Translations under genes and position numbers: made by a program | DNA from: Variovorax sp. S12S4 | GTDB lineage: Bacteria; Pseudomonadota; Gammaproteobacteria; Burkholderiales; Burkholderiaceae_C | DNA: 64,000 nucleotides | Direction of reading: 5' to 3' | Assembly (NCBI RefSeq): GCF_023195515.1 | Contig: NZ_JALPKR020000002.1 | Coordinates: 4,937,001-5,001,000 of the forward strand | Shown: piece by piece, positions 1-9,014 of the stretch | Layout of the letters: every line of letters starts with the position of its first letter | How positions within the stretch are numbered: the first letter of the stretch is position 1 | The notes under the pieces: generated by a model | The model's input: only the letters and a program-made list of their open reading frames with translations | Database searches by the model: none | Told to the model about the DNA's origin: nothing

Positions 1-1977
1 ATGCTGCGCGGCATGAGCGTCACCGTGGTGCACGTCATGCCCTGGCTCATGGAGCGCCAGCTGGACGACGTGGCCGGCAAGCTCTTGCAGAAGTCTTTGG
101 AAGACCGGGGCCTGAAGTTCCTCATCGGCGCCCAGACCCAGGAGCTGGTAGGCAATGACCAGGGCCGGGTGTCCGCCATCCGCTTCAAGGACGGCACCGA
201 GGTGGCCGCCGACCTGGTCGTCATGGCCGTGGGCATCCGGCCCAACACCGAGCTGGCCGAGAAGATGCGCCTGCACTGCAACCGCGGCATCGTGGTCAAC
301 GACACCATGCAGACCGTGACCGATGCGCGCATCTACTCGGTGGGCGAATGCGCCGCCCACCGCGGCATCGCCTACGGCCTGGTGGCCCCCCTCTTCGAGC
401 AGGCCAAGGTCGCGGCCAACCACCTGGCCCAGTTCGGCATCGGCCGCTACCTGGGGTCGCTCACCTCCACCAAGCTCAAGGTCACGGGCATCGACCTCTT
501 CTCGGCCGGCGAGTTCATGGGCGGCGAAGGCACCGAGGAGATCGTCATGAGCGACCCCTTCGGCGGGGTCTACAAGAAGCTGGTGATCAAGGACGACAAG
601 CTGGTGGGCGCGTGCCTGTACGGCGACACGGTGGACGGCAGCTGGTACTTCAAGCTCTTGCGCGACGGGCGCAGCGTGCACGACATCCGCGACAAGCTGA
701 TGTTCGGCGAATCGAACATCGGCGACACCGGCCACGAGGGCCACAACAAGGCCGCCAGCATGCCCGACGAGGCCGAGGTGTGCGGCTGCAACGGCGTGAC
801 CAAGGGCACCATCTGCAAGGCGATCAAGGAAAAGGGCCTGTTCACGCTGGACGAGGTCAAGAAGCACACCAAGGCCAGCGCCAGCTGCGGCTCGTGCACC
901 GGCCTCGTGGAGCAGATCCTGATGTTCACCGCCGGCGGCGACTATTCGGCCACGCCCAAGAAGAAGGCGGTGTGCGGCTGCACCGATGCGAGCCACCAGG
1001 AGGTGCGCGACGCCATCAGGAAGGACCACCACCTGACGCACGACGCGGTGTACCGCCACCTGGGCTGGCGCACGCCCAACGGCTGCGCGACCTGCCGCCC
1101 GGCCGTGAACTACTACCTGATCAGCACCTGGCCCAAGGAGGCCAAGGACGATCCGCAGAGCCGCTTCATCAACGAGCGCAGCCACGCCAACATCCAGAAG
1201 GACGGCACCTATTCGGTGATTCCGCGGATGTGGGGCGGCCACACCACGCCGGACGAGCTGCGGCGCATCGCGGATGCGGCGGACAAGTACAAGATCCCCA
1301 CCGTCAAGGTCACGGGCGGCCAGCGCATCGACCTGTTGGGGGTGAAGAAGGAAGACCTGGAGGGGGTGTGGAAGGACATCGGCATGCCGTCGGGCTTTGC
1401 CTATGCCAAGAGCCTGCGCACGGTGAAGACCTGCGTGGGCAGCGAGTGGTGCCGCTTCGGCACGCAGGATTCGACCCAGATGGGCAAGGACCTGGAGCGG
1501 GCGCTGTGGGCGATGTATTCGCCGCACAAGGTCAAGCTGGCGGTCTCGGGCTGCCCGCGCAACTGCGCGGAGGCCGGGATCAAGGACGTGGGGGTGATCG
1601 GGGTGGATTCGGGCTGGGAGCTCTATGTGGGGGGCAACGGCGGCATCAAGACGGAGGTGGCGCAGTTCCTGGTGAAGGTGAAGACGGCCGCCGAGGTGAT
1701 GGAGTACTCGGGGGCGTTCCTGCAGCTGTACCGCGAGGAAGGCTGGTACCTGGAGCGCACGGTGCACTACATCGGGCGGGTGGGGCTGGACTATGTGAAG
1801 AAGAAGATCCTCGAAGACGAAGCCGGACGCAAGGCGCTGTGGGAGCGGCTGCAGTTCGCGCTGGACGGGGAGCCGGATCCTTGGTTCGAGTCGAGCCAGG
1901 CTTCTGTGGATGTGCGGCAGTTCACGCCGGTGGCGGTGGTGGACGAAGCAACGGACAAGGCCACCCAAGCCGCCTGA
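1..1977 (+). CDS. nirB: Nitrite reductase [NAD(P)H] large subunit, 5' end outside window
   Basis: This is the siroheme subunit of the cytoplasmic assimilatory nitrite reductase, which reduces nitrite to ammonium. What remains (658 codons) starts inside the NAD(P)H/FAD reductase domain. It is followed by two BFD-like [2Fe-2S] segments (starting near residues 260 and 325, each with a C-x-C and a C-x2-C pair) and then the sulfite/nitrite reductase fold. The siroheme/4Fe-4S ligands are visible as C478-x5-C484 and C518-x3-C522. Full-length NirB is roughly 810-850 residues, so the first 150-190 are missing because the window begins inside the gene. The ATG at base 1 is almost certainly internal. 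nirD follows 20 bases downstream. Confidence 0.95.
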   Translation: MLRGMSVTVVHVMPWLMERQLDDVAGKLLQKSLEDRGLKFLIGAQTQELVGNDQGRVSAIRFKDGTEVAADLVVMAVGIRPNTELAEKMRLHCNRGIVVNDTMQTVTDARIYSVGECAAHRGIAYGLVAPLFEQAKVAANHLAQFGIGRYLGSLTSTKLKVTGIDLFSAGEFMGGEGTEEIVMSDPFGGVYKKLVIKDDKLVGACLYGDTVDGSWYFKLLRDGRSVHDIRDKLMFGESNIGDTGHEGHNKAASMPDEAEVCGCNGVTKGTICKAIKEKGLFTLDEVKKHTKASASCGSCTGLVEQILMFTAGGDYSATPKKKAVCGCTDASHQEVRDAIRKDHHLTHDAVYRHLGWRTPNGCATCRPAVNYYLISTWPKEAKDDPQSRFINERSHANIQKDGTYSVIPRMWGGHTTPDELRRIADAADKYKIPTVKVTGGQRIDLLGVKKEDLEGVWKDIGMPSGFAYAKSLRTVKTCVGSEWCRFGTQDSTQMGKDLERALWAMYSPHKVKLAVSGCPRNCAEAGIKDVGVIGVDSGWELYVGGNGGIKTEVAQFLVKVKTAAEVMEYSGAFLQLYREEGWYLERTVHYIGRVGLDYVKKKILEDEAGRKALWERLQFALDGEPDPWFESSQASVDVRQFTPVAVVDEATDKATQAA

Positions 1978-1997
1978 ACGAGAAGGAGAAACAACCC

Positions 1998-2417
1998 ATG
2001 AGCAACAACAGCAACACCAACGAGTGGAAAGTGATCTGCCGCGTCGAGGACATCCCCGTGCTGGGTGCGCGCCGCGTGGCGCGCCCGGTGGGCGTGGACG
2101 TCGCCGTGTTCCGCAATGCCGAGAACCAAGTCTTCGCGCTGCTGGACCGCTGCCCGCACAAGGGCGGCCCTCTCTCCCAGGGCATCGTGTTCGGCACCAG
2201 CGTGGCCTGCCCGCTGCACAACTGGGCCATCGGCCTGGACGACGGGTGCGCCAGGTCGCCCGATGAAGGATGCACGCCGAAGTTCGCAGTCAAGGTTGCC
2301 GAGGGCGTGGTGCATCTGGATTCGAATGAGCTTGCCACGCATGCGGTGGAACTCGAGCGCCCCGTCGCGGGGCCGGCCAACCGCGCCTGCCTTCAAACCG
2401 AAGGCTCGGCTGCCTGA
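1998..2417 (+). CDS. nirD: Nitrite reductase small subunit NirD (Rieske type)
   Basis: This 139-residue small subunit partners NirB and has a Rieske-like fold. Unlike NirD proteins that have lost the cluster ligands, this one keeps a full [2Fe-2S] set: C52-P-H54 and C71-x2-H74. The start is set by an AGAAGGAG ribosome binding site about 10 bases before the ATG. It lies 20 bases after nirB and just before the siroheme methyltransferase, so the three genes form one operon that makes both the enzyme and its cofactor. Confidence 0.93.
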   Translation: MSNNSNTNEWKVICRVEDIPVLGARRVARPVGVDVAVFRNAENQVFALLDRCPHKGGPLSQGIVFGTSVACPLHNWAIGLDDGCARSPDEGCTPKFAVKVAEGVVHLDSNELATHAVELERPVAGPANRACLQTEGSAA

Positions 2418-2430
2418 CACAACGAACAAC

Positions 2431-3261
2431 ATGAGCCTCACTCTTACGTCTTCGTCGCGCAGCGACGACCGCAACCAAGGCATGCCACCCGCGCACGGCC
2501 GCTGCACGCTCGTCGGCGCCGGCCCGGGCGACCCCGAGCTGCTCACGATCAAGGCGCTCAAGGCCATCCAGTCGGCCACCGTGCTGCTTGTCGACGACCT
2601 GGTGAGCGACGAGATCGTCGCCATGGCGCAGCCCGGTGCACGCGTGATCCACGTCGGCAAGCGCGGCGGCTGCAAGAGCACGCCGCAGAGCTTCATCGAG
2701 CGGCTGATGATCATGGCCGTGCGCGAAGGCGAGCACGTGGTGCGGCTCAAGGGCGGCGACCCCTTCATCTTCGGCCGCGGCGGCGAAGAGGTCGAGCACC
2801 TTGCGCAGGCGGGCATCCACGTCGAGGTGGTGAACGGCATCACCTCGGGCCTTGCCGGGTTGACCTCGCTCGGCGTGCCGCTGACGCACCGCGACCATGC
2901 ACAGGGCGTCGTCTTCGTCACGGGCCATGCAAAACCGGGATCACCTGGCACCGACTGGCAAGCGCTGGCCGCCACCGCACATGCCGCGCGGTTGACGCTG
3001 GTCATCTACATGGGCGTGTCGGGCGCCGGCCGCATCCAGAACGAACTGCTGAGCGGCCTGCCGGCTTCCACGCCCATCGTGGTGGTGCAGAGCGCCAGCC
3101 TGCCGACCCAGCGGCATGCGGTGGGAACACTCGCGACGCTGGAGCAGACCATTGCCGACCACGGCCTGTGCAGCCCTTCGATCATCGTGGTCGGCGATGT
3201 CCTGCAAGGACTGGCTGCCGCGGCGTCTTCCGCGCATCTTGCGCTGGAGAAGGCGGCCTGA
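2431..3261 (+). CDS. cobA: Uroporphyrinogen-III C-methyltransferase (siroheme synthesis)
   Basis: This 276-residue enzyme transfers two methyl groups from S-adenosylmethionine to uroporphyrinogen III to give precorrin-2, the first committed step to siroheme, which NirB needs. The N-terminal VGAGPGDPELLT loop and the RLKGGDPFIFGRGGEE motif are the SUMT signatures. There is no CysG-type N-terminal dehydrogenase/ferrochelatase domain, so another protein must finish siroheme. The ATG is 13 bases after the nirD stop, and the gene is probably translationally coupled. The name could also be cysG or nasF; the reaction is more certain than the symbol. Confidence 0.9.
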   Translation: MSLTLTSSSRSDDRNQGMPPAHGRCTLVGAGPGDPELLTIKALKAIQSATVLLVDDLVSDEIVAMAQPGARVIHVGKRGGCKSTPQSFIERLMIMAVREGEHVVRLKGGDPFIFGRGGEEVEHLAQAGIHVEVVNGITSGLAGLTSLGVPLTHRDHAQGVVFVTGHAKPGSPGTDWQALAATAHAARLTLVIYMGVSGAGRIQNELLSGLPASTPIVVVQSASLPTQRHAVGTLATLEQTIADHGLCSPSIIVVGDVLQGLAAAASSAHLALEKAA

Positions 3262-3332
3262 GGCTCCGGCCTCCCCTCGCCTCTCCTTTCCATTTTTTTC
3301 TCTCGGCTTTTTCTTCAAACCAAAGCAACGCC

Positions 3333-4145
3333 ATGGCCTATTTGCAGCCTTCCGAATTCGTCACCAAGATGGTGGACGCCGGTGAATCCAAGATCTTCAT
3401 GTCCACGCGGGACACGCTCATTCGCTCCTTCATGGCGGGTGCGATCCTGGCGCTGGCGGCTGTGTTTGCCGTCACCATCAACGTGCAGACCGGCTACTCG
3501 ATCATCGGAGCCATCCTGTTCCCGGTCGGCTTCTGCATTCTTTACCTGCTCGGCTTCGACCTGCTGACCGGCGTGTTCGTGCTGACGCCGCTCGCGCTCA
3601 TCGACAAGCGCCCCGGCGTCACCATCGGCGGTGTGCTGCGCAACTGGGGGCTGGTGTTCGTCGGCAACTTTCTCGGCGCGTTCACCGTGGCCGTGCTGAT
3701 GGCCATCGTCTTCACCTTCGGCTTCACCAGCCCGCCCGACAAGGTTGGCCAGGTGATCGCCACCATCGGCGAGGCGCGCACGGTGGGCTACTCCGACCAC
3801 GGCGCCGCCGGCATGCTGACGCTCTTCGTGCGCGGCATGCTGTGCAACTGGATGGTGTCGACCGGTGTGGTCGGCGCAATGATCTCGACCTCGGTAACCG
3901 GCAAGGTGCTTGCCATGTGGATGCCGATCATGGTGTTCTTCTTCATGGTGTTCGAACACTCGGTGGTCAACATGTTCCTGTTCCCGTCGGCACTGCTCAT
4001 GGGCGGCAACTTCTCGATCATGGACTACATCATCTGGAACGAAATCCCGACCGTGCTGGGCAACCTCATCGGCGGCCTCTCGTTCACCGGCCTCACGCTG
4101 TACGCCACGCACGTGAAAACAGGCCCCAAGCGCGTGGTCCGCTAA
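3333..4145 (+). CDS. Formate/nitrite transporter family channel (NirC-like)
   Basis: This 270-residue inner-membrane protein belongs to the FNT family of pentameric channels for small monovalent anions. Six hydrophobic segments are visible, with the conserved GFDLLTG and RGMLCNWMV segments and a VFEHSVVNMFLFP segment typical of FNT proteins. Its place after nirB, nirD and the siroheme gene points to nitrite rather than formate. I chose the ATG at 3333 because the hydrophilic N-terminus typical of FNT proteins begins there; upstream codons in this frame overlap the preceding gene. Confidence 0.88.
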   Translation: MAYLQPSEFVTKMVDAGESKIFMSTRDTLIRSFMAGAILALAAVFAVTINVQTGYSIIGAILFPVGFCILYLLGFDLLTGVFVLTPLALIDKRPGVTIGGVLRNWGLVFVGNFLGAFTVAVLMAIVFTFGFTSPPDKVGQVIATIGEARTVGYSDHGAAGMLTLFVRGMLCNWMVSTGVVGAMISTSVTGKVLAMWMPIMVFFFMVFEHSVVNMFLFPSALLMGGNFSIMDYIIWNEIPTVLGNLIGGLSFTGLTLYATHVKTGPKRVVR

Positions 4146-4169
4146 GCACGGCCCAGCCGCTCGCCGCCA

Positions 4170-5909
4170 GTGACGATGCGTTCCGCACTCGCGGTCTCGA
4201 TTGGCCAGCACTCCGACAAGGGGCGCAAGGAAACCAACCAGGATTTCCACGGCGCCGCCCTGCCGGAGGGACAGGTCCGCAGTGCCAAGGGCGTGGCACT
4301 TGCCATTGCCGGCGGCATCAGCAGCAGCGACGTGAGCCATGTGGCCAGCGAGTCGGCGGTCAGGAGCTTTCTGACCGACTACTACTGCACGTCGGACGCA
4401 TGGAGCGTGAGCCGCTCGGCACAGCGCGTGCTCACGGCCGCCAACGCCTGGCTGCATGCGCAAACGCAGAACGGCGGCGGCCGCTTCGACAAGGACCGCG
4501 GCTACGTCTGCACCTTCAGCGCCCTGGTCGTCAAGTCGACGACCGCGCACATCTTTCATGTGGGCGATACGCGCGTCTACCGCTGGCATGCAGAGGCGCT
4601 CGAGCAACTGACCGAAGACCACCGTGTGTCGGTGGGCGGCGGGCAAAGCTACCTTGGCCGCGCACTGGGCGTGGGGCCGCATGTAGAGATCGACTACCGC
4701 GCCGTTCCCGTCGAGCAAGGCGATGTGTTCCTGCTGACTTCGGACGGCGTTCACGAGCACATCGACGCTGCCGCCATCAAGGCCGCACTGGATGCGAACC
4801 CCAACGACCTGGATGCCGCGGCCCGCAGCATTGCGGAAGAAGCCTACCGCCGAGGCAGCCCGGACAACCTGACGGTGCAGATCGCCAGGATCGACGCGCT
4901 GCCCGATGGCGACATCAACGAACTGTACGCACAACGCGCCGCACTGCAACTGCCGCCGGTGCTGGAGGCGCGCATGCGCTTCGACGGCTACACCATCGTG
5001 CGCGACCTGCACCACAGCCATCGCAGCCACATCTACCTGGCGACCGACGACGACACGGGGCAGCGCGTGGTGCTCAAGACCCCTTCAGTCGACCTGCAGA
5101 ACGACGAGGCGCACCTGGACCGCTTTCTGCTCGAAGAATGGGTCGCGCGGCGCATCGACAGCGCACACGTGCTCAAGCCGCACGCCAGCCATCGCAAGCG
5201 CAACTACCTCTACGTTGCGATGGAGTTCGTCGAGGGACAGACGCTGGCGCAGTGGATGGTCGACAACCCGCGGCCCAGCCTCGAATCGGTGCGCGGCATC
5301 GTCGAGCAGCTTGCGAAAGGCCTGCAGGCCTTTCACCGCCTGGAGATGCTGCACCAGGACTTGCGGCCCGAGAACATCATGATCGACCGCACGGGCACTG
5401 TGCGCATCATCGACTTCGGCTCCACCTGGGTGGCCGGCCTGGACGACAGCACGCTGGCCGCGCCCGACCAGATACTGGGCACGGTGCAGTACACCGCGCC
5501 CGAGTACTTTCTGGGCGAAGGCGGATCGGCAAAATCGGACCTGTTCTCGCTGGCCGTCATCGTCTACCAGATGCTGACCGGACGGCTGCCCTATGGCGCC
5601 GAGGCGGCCCGCATCAGGACGCGGTCCGACCAGCGCAATCTGCAGTACAGGTCCGCGCTGGACGCGCAGCGGGCCATTCCGGCCTGGGTAGACGAAGTGC
5701 TGCGAAAGGCGCTCGCCCCCAACCCGCTCAAGCGCTACGAAGTGCTTTCAGAGTTTGTGCAAGACCTGCGGCAGCCCCATCCGGATTTCTTGAACAGCCG
5801 CGGCACACCGCTCGTCGAAAAGAACCCGGTGATTTTTTGGAAATGCACGGCCTTGCTGCTGGGCATTGCGGTGGTCGTGCTGCTTGGCTTGCTCAGCCAG
5901 CGGGGCTGA
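4170..5909 (+). CDS. PP2C-type phosphatase fused to Ser/Thr protein kinase
   Basis: This bifunctional signalling protein has 579 residues. Residues ~8-235 form a PP2C phosphatase (GDTRVYRW, LTSDGVHEH and SPDNLTVQ motifs). Residues ~265-530 form a Hanks-type kinase, with the ATP lysine in RVVLK, the catalytic loop HQDLRPENIM (HQD in place of HRD), IIDFGS, and a GTVQYTAPE segment. A single C-terminal membrane span (residues ~553-575) anchors it. The start is GTG 4170 or ATG 4176. It is the last gene of the nitrite operon, 24 bases after the transporter. A role in controlling nitrogen uptake is inferred from position only. Its 3' end overlaps the convergent histidine kinase gene by 17 bases. Confidence 0.88.
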   Translation: MTMRSALAVSIGQHSDKGRKETNQDFHGAALPEGQVRSAKGVALAIAGGISSSDVSHVASESAVRSFLTDYYCTSDAWSVSRSAQRVLTAANAWLHAQTQNGGGRFDKDRGYVCTFSALVVKSTTAHIFHVGDTRVYRWHAEALEQLTEDHRVSVGGGQSYLGRALGVGPHVEIDYRAVPVEQGDVFLLTSDGVHEHIDAAAIKAALDANPNDLDAAARSIAEEAYRRGSPDNLTVQIARIDALPDGDINELYAQRAALQLPPVLEARMRFDGYTIVRDLHHSHRSHIYLATDDDTGQRVVLKTPSVDLQNDEAHLDRFLLEEWVARRIDSAHVLKPHASHRKRNYLYVAMEFVEGQTLAQWMVDNPRPSLESVRGIVEQLAKGLQAFHRLEMLHQDLRPENIMIDRTGTVRIIDFGSTWVAGLDDSTLAAPDQILGTVQYTAPEYFLGEGGSAKSDLFSLAVIVYQMLTGRLPYGAEAARIRTRSDQRNLQYRSALDAQRAIPAWVDEVLRKALAPNPLKRYEVLSEFVQDLRQPHPDFLNSRGTPLVEKNPVIFWKCTALLLGIAVVVLLGLLSQRG

Positions 5910-7038
5910 GCGTCGGTTTTCCAAAGGCAGGCAAGGTGGCGATGAAGGTTGTCCCTTCTGCGTTGCTCGACTCCACCGTCACCTCACCGCCATGCGCCTT
6001 CGCAATCCCCATGATGATGAACAGCCCAAGGCCCACGCTTCTGCCGGTGCCGACGGCCGATCCGCGGACCATCGGCTGGAACAAGGCCGAAATGAGCTCG
6101 CTCGGAATGGCGGCACCCCAGTTGTGGACCGAGACTTCGACGCGCTCAGGATTCACCGAGGTCTTGACGGTGACTTCCCTGTCCGGGTCACCATAGCTCA
6201 CGGCGTTTGCCACCAGATTGCCGACGAGTTGCGCCATCCGATCCGGGTCGACACGACATGCCCCGCGCCCTTCGGTTTCATGGCGCAACGTCCGATCGGG
6301 AAAAGACAAGGCGAGTTCGGCCACGCTCTGGGCGACCACCTCGTGCAGGTCGACCGGTTGAGGGTTGATCGCAATGCCCTTCCCCACGCGCGCGACCGTG
6401 AAGTCCAGCAGGTCCGACACCAGGCGATTCGCGCGGTCCACCGACTGCGCCATTCGCGACAACACCCGTGCCTGGTTGTCGGTGGGTGCATGCTTGAAGA
6501 GAACCTGGATCCCGGTGTGAACGGCCGACAGCGGATTACGCAGATCGTGGCTCACGATGCCGATCATCTGCTCCGCAAAAAGCGCCCGGTCTTTCGTTTC
6601 GGCCTGAAGGCGCTCCACTTCAGCAATATGCGTCTCGAGCTTTTTCCGAGACAGAAGCAGTTCCTGTTCGTACTTGTCGCGGTCTCGTGCCACGAACAGG
6701 GCCACTTCCTGGGTGTGGTTAGGCCCGTGGCCGTGGCGAACGACATTCAAAACCATGGGCAGGGTGCTTCCATTCTTGTGCCGGATGTCGAGCTTCAACT
6801 CCGAGATGGAGCCTTGCATTTCCAGCAACGGCGCCCAATGGGTCTGGTGAAAGATGCGGGCGCCCATGGTCAACAGATCCTGCAGCCGCTTCTTGCCCAC
6901 CAGATCTGCCTTGTCATAGCCAAGCCAGACGCAGAACGGCTTGTTGACGCGCAAGAAGACGCCCTTTGCGTCCGTCTCGACCAGCCCGCAGGGAGCACCG
7001 TCGAGCAGCGCCTCATCGGCAGGCCCAAGCGCTGTCAT
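5893..7038 (-). CDS. PAS-domain sensor histidine kinase paired with RsbQ-like hydrolase
   Basis: This soluble kinase has 381 residues. Residues ~8-130 are a PAS domain (opening DGAPCGLVETDAKG). A short coiled coil follows, then HisKA with phospho-acceptor SHDLRNPLS near residue 165, then HATPase_c with a GLGLFI motif. There are no membrane spans, so the signal is cytoplasmic. The ATG at 7038 is 8 bases after the stop of the hydrolase gene; the longer open frame upstream is a shadow of that gene. In Bacillus, RsbQ works with RsbP, whose N-terminal PAS domain resembles this one, so a hydrolase-to-PAS signalling step is a reasonable inference. No response regulator is adjacent. Confidence 0.87.
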   Translation of the reverse strand: MTALGPADEALLDGAPCGLVETDAKGVFLRVNKPFCVWLGYDKADLVGKKRLQDLLTMGARIFHQTHWAPLLEMQGSISELKLDIRHKNGSTLPMVLNVVRHGHGPNHTQEVALFVARDRDKYEQELLLSRKKLETHIAEVERLQAETKDRALFAEQMIGIVSHDLRNPLSAVHTGIQVLFKHAPTDNQARVLSRMAQSVDRANRLVSDLLDFTVARVGKGIAINPQPVDLHEVVAQSVAELALSFPDRTLRHETEGRGACRVDPDRMAQLVGNLVANAVSYGDPDREVTVKTSVNPERVEVSVHNWGAAIPSELISALFQPMVRGSAVGTGRSVGLGLFIIMGIAKAHGGEVTVESSNAEGTTFIATLPAFGKPTLSPAG

Positions 7039-7046
7039 GAGCGGGC

Positions 7047-7856
7047 CTAGTAACCGCGCTGCGAGAGAAACGATGCGATCGCGTCGTTGCTGGCGCTCGG
7101 CTGGCTCAAGTGCGGACAATGTCCGACGTTGTCGATGATCGTCAGCACGCTGTCGGGCATGACCTTGTGCATGTATTCGCCGACCGCCACGGGAGCGATC
7201 AGGTCGTCGTCGCACTGGAGGATCAGCGAAGGCGTTCGCAGTTCGGCAATCGCGACCCGGTGGTCCGACAGGAAGGTGACGCGCGCGAAATGCTTCGCGA
7301 TTTCCGGGTCGGTGCGGCAGAAACTGTTGGTCAACTCGACGCCGAGAGCGGGTTGCTCCGGCGCGCCCATGATGGCCGGCGCCATTGTGCTGGACCATCC
7401 GAGATAGTTGCTCTCTAGGGTGTGCAGCAACGAGTCGATGTCGGCGCGTTCGAATCCCCCGACATAGTCGCCATCATTGATGTAGCACGGCGATGGCCCG
7501 ACCATCACGTGCGCCGCAATGAGGCCCGGGCTCGCAAGGTCAGCCAGCACGCCGATCATCGCGCTCACCGAATGTCCCACGAAGATGGCAGGGCCTTCGC
7601 CATAGGCCTTCACGATTTCGATCACATCGGCGGCATGGCCGTCCAGCGACGCGTACTTGTCGGGATCGAATGCCTTGAGATCGGAGCCGCCGCTGCCGAC
7701 GAGGTCGAAAAGCACTGTGCGGTACCTCTTGCGGTACTCGGGTTCCAGGAGGCGCCACATGTTCTGGTCGCAGCCGAATCCATGCGCGAAAAACAGCGTG
7801 GCGGGGCCGCTGCCCGCCACATGGACGTTATTGCGATGCTGCAACTGGGCGGTCAT
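7047..7856 (-). CDS. RsbQ-type alpha/beta hydrolase
   Basis: This 269-residue cytoplasmic alpha/beta hydrolase closely resembles Bacillus RsbQ (GFGCDQNMW, VMVGPSPCYINDGDY, LILQCDD and HCPHLS are family hallmarks). The catalytic triad is visible: Ser in VGHSVSA, Asp in QCDDDLIAP and His in NVGHCPH. RsbQ is the bacterial relative of the plant karrikin/strigolactone receptors KAI2 and D14, and is thought to deliver or generate a small hydrophobic signal for a PAS-domain partner. The start at 7856 has an AAGGA site 8 bases upstream. It is the first gene of a two-gene operon with a PAS histidine kinase. Confidence 0.9.
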   Translation of the reverse strand: MTAQLQHRNNVHVAGSGPATLFFAHGFGCDQNMWRLLEPEYRKRYRTVLFDLVGSGGSDLKAFDPDKYASLDGHAADVIEIVKAYGEGPAIFVGHSVSAMIGVLADLASPGLIAAHVMVGPSPCYINDGDYVGGFERADIDSLLHTLESNYLGWSSTMAPAIMGAPEQPALGVELTNSFCRTDPEIAKHFARVTFLSDHRVAIAELRTPSLILQCDDDLIAPVAVGEYMHKVMPDSVLTIIDNVGHCPHLSQPSASNDAIASFLSQRGY

Positions 7857-8042
7857 GTGTTGTCCTTGGAGCTCGGTAGTTTTGCAAACCGAGCGAAGTA
7901 TGCCCGCCCAAATCGGCTGGCAAGCCTCGTCTGGCAAGCATCCTACGTAATCCGTCAGCTCAGCCGTACGAGCTTCCCATCGCGTGAGGTTAGCTTTGTC
8001 CGCAGGCGCTAGTGGACCGCTGATCTTTTATTTAAAACCAAT

Positions 8043-8246
8043 ATGTTCAGAACGATCCTGGGAGTTGCGGCAAGCCCTCTGGTGGCAATCGCCCTGTTTT
8101 GCGCTGGCATCCTCACTGCGACGCTGCACTTGCTTGCCTTGCCTGCGCTGTATCTGTGGGAGCGCTATCTGGAGCAAAGGCCCCTCGCGGGCAAACGAGA
8201 TCGCGACAAAGACCGGATTGACTCCGGAAGTCGAACCGGGAGATGA
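8043..8246 (+). CDS. Small hypothetical membrane protein
   Basis: This is a possible 67-residue protein with one long hydrophobic stretch (residues ~4-42) followed by a very basic/acidic tail rich in Arg, Asp and Lys. An AT-rich stretch directly upstream (8025-8041) could hold a promoter. I recognise no family. It ends 17 bases before the convergent lipoprotein gene. It could be spurious because no ribosome binding site stands out. Confidence 0.4.
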   Translation: MFRTILGVAASPLVAIALFCAGILTATLHLLALPALYLWERYLEQRPLAGKRDRDKDRIDSGSRTGR

Positions 8247-8262
8247 GTTCGCTCTGCCGAAG

Positions 8263-8943
8263 TCAGTTCGTCGCGAAGCAGTACATCAGACCAGCGCTGC
8301 CGCTCATCTTGAGTTGGTCGACGCTGCAGCCGCGCGTACCGTGCGACGAGTTCCACGAAGCATTGGCTACCGGGTCGGGATTGGTGCCCTTGCGGTCGTG
8401 ATGACCCACGATGGCAGAGCCGCCGTCGCTCCTGGTCCAGTTGCCGCATGTGGTGTCCTTGCCGGGATCGGCCACGGCCAGGGTGCCGTCAGGGCGCGAG
8501 CCGGTGAGGATGTCGTGGCGGTTGACGGGGTCGCCGGCGCCGGAGACAACCTCGCCCTTCTCGGTCAGCGAGGTGTCCTTGCCGACCTTGGCGTTGGCGC
8601 TGTGCAGGTCGGCCACGCTGGTGGCGACGACCACACCCTTGGCATTGGTCCAGGGGCCAGTGCCGATGCGGTCGCGCGCATTGACAGCCGGCTGCCCGTT
8701 CGCGGCAGCGGTGCTCAGATAAGCGCGCCAGGTTTTGTTGCCGGCTCCCGCACTCGTGGCCAGCGACTGGCAGAAGCGGTCGGCTCCGGCCAAGCCTCCA
8801 AGGTCGCCGCCCTTGCCGGGGTTGACGCTGGTGATGAAGAAGCTCATGGATTTGCCGCCCGATGAACCCATGGCACCGCAACCAATGATCAGCGCGGTGG
8901 CTGCAACGGCGGCGCCAGCGGAGAGAAGTAAGCGACTGGGCAT
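8263..8943 (-). CDS. Lipoprotein with collagen-NC/C-type-lectin-like domain
   Basis: This 226-residue protein has a lipoprotein signal peptide (lipobox LIIGC, Cys at ~22), so it is probably tethered to a membrane facing the periplasm. The mature part holds a domain beginning FFITSVNPGKGGDL and containing ADRFCQSLA, WRAYLST, DRIGTGPW and a C-terminal TRGCSVDQL. This pattern is seen in secreted bacterial proteins with an endostatin/C-type-lectin-like fold. Four Cys in the mature domain could form disulfides. The function is unknown. It is transcribed alone, convergent with the small protein to its left. Confidence 0.75.
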   Translation of the reverse strand: MPSRLLLSAGAAVAATALIIGCGAMGSSGGKSMSFFITSVNPGKGGDLGGLAGADRFCQSLATSAGAGNKTWRAYLSTAAANGQPAVNARDRIGTGPWTNAKGVVVATSVADLHSANAKVGKDTSLTEKGEVVSGAGDPVNRHDILTGSRPDGTLAVADPGKDTTCGNWTRSDGGSAIVGHHDRKGTNPDPVANASWNSSHGTRGCSVDQLKMSGSAGLMYCFATN

Positions 8944-9014
8944 CTGGAGACTCCTGGCGGTGTTGGAGCCGGGAGGCTACCGCACCGTCGTGTCAGCGGC
9001 AACCGAGCGCGCCC

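Noticed and set aside
348..1997. Long + strand open frame running through nirB into nirD.
   Set aside because: It is an out-of-frame shadow of nirB with Arg/Gly/Pro-rich composition. Only the part from 1998 is real (nirD).
3315..5030. 571-codon - strand open frame.
   Set aside because: It is antisense to the nitrite channel and the kinase-phosphatase, with no recognisable motif; typical of high-GC shadow frames.
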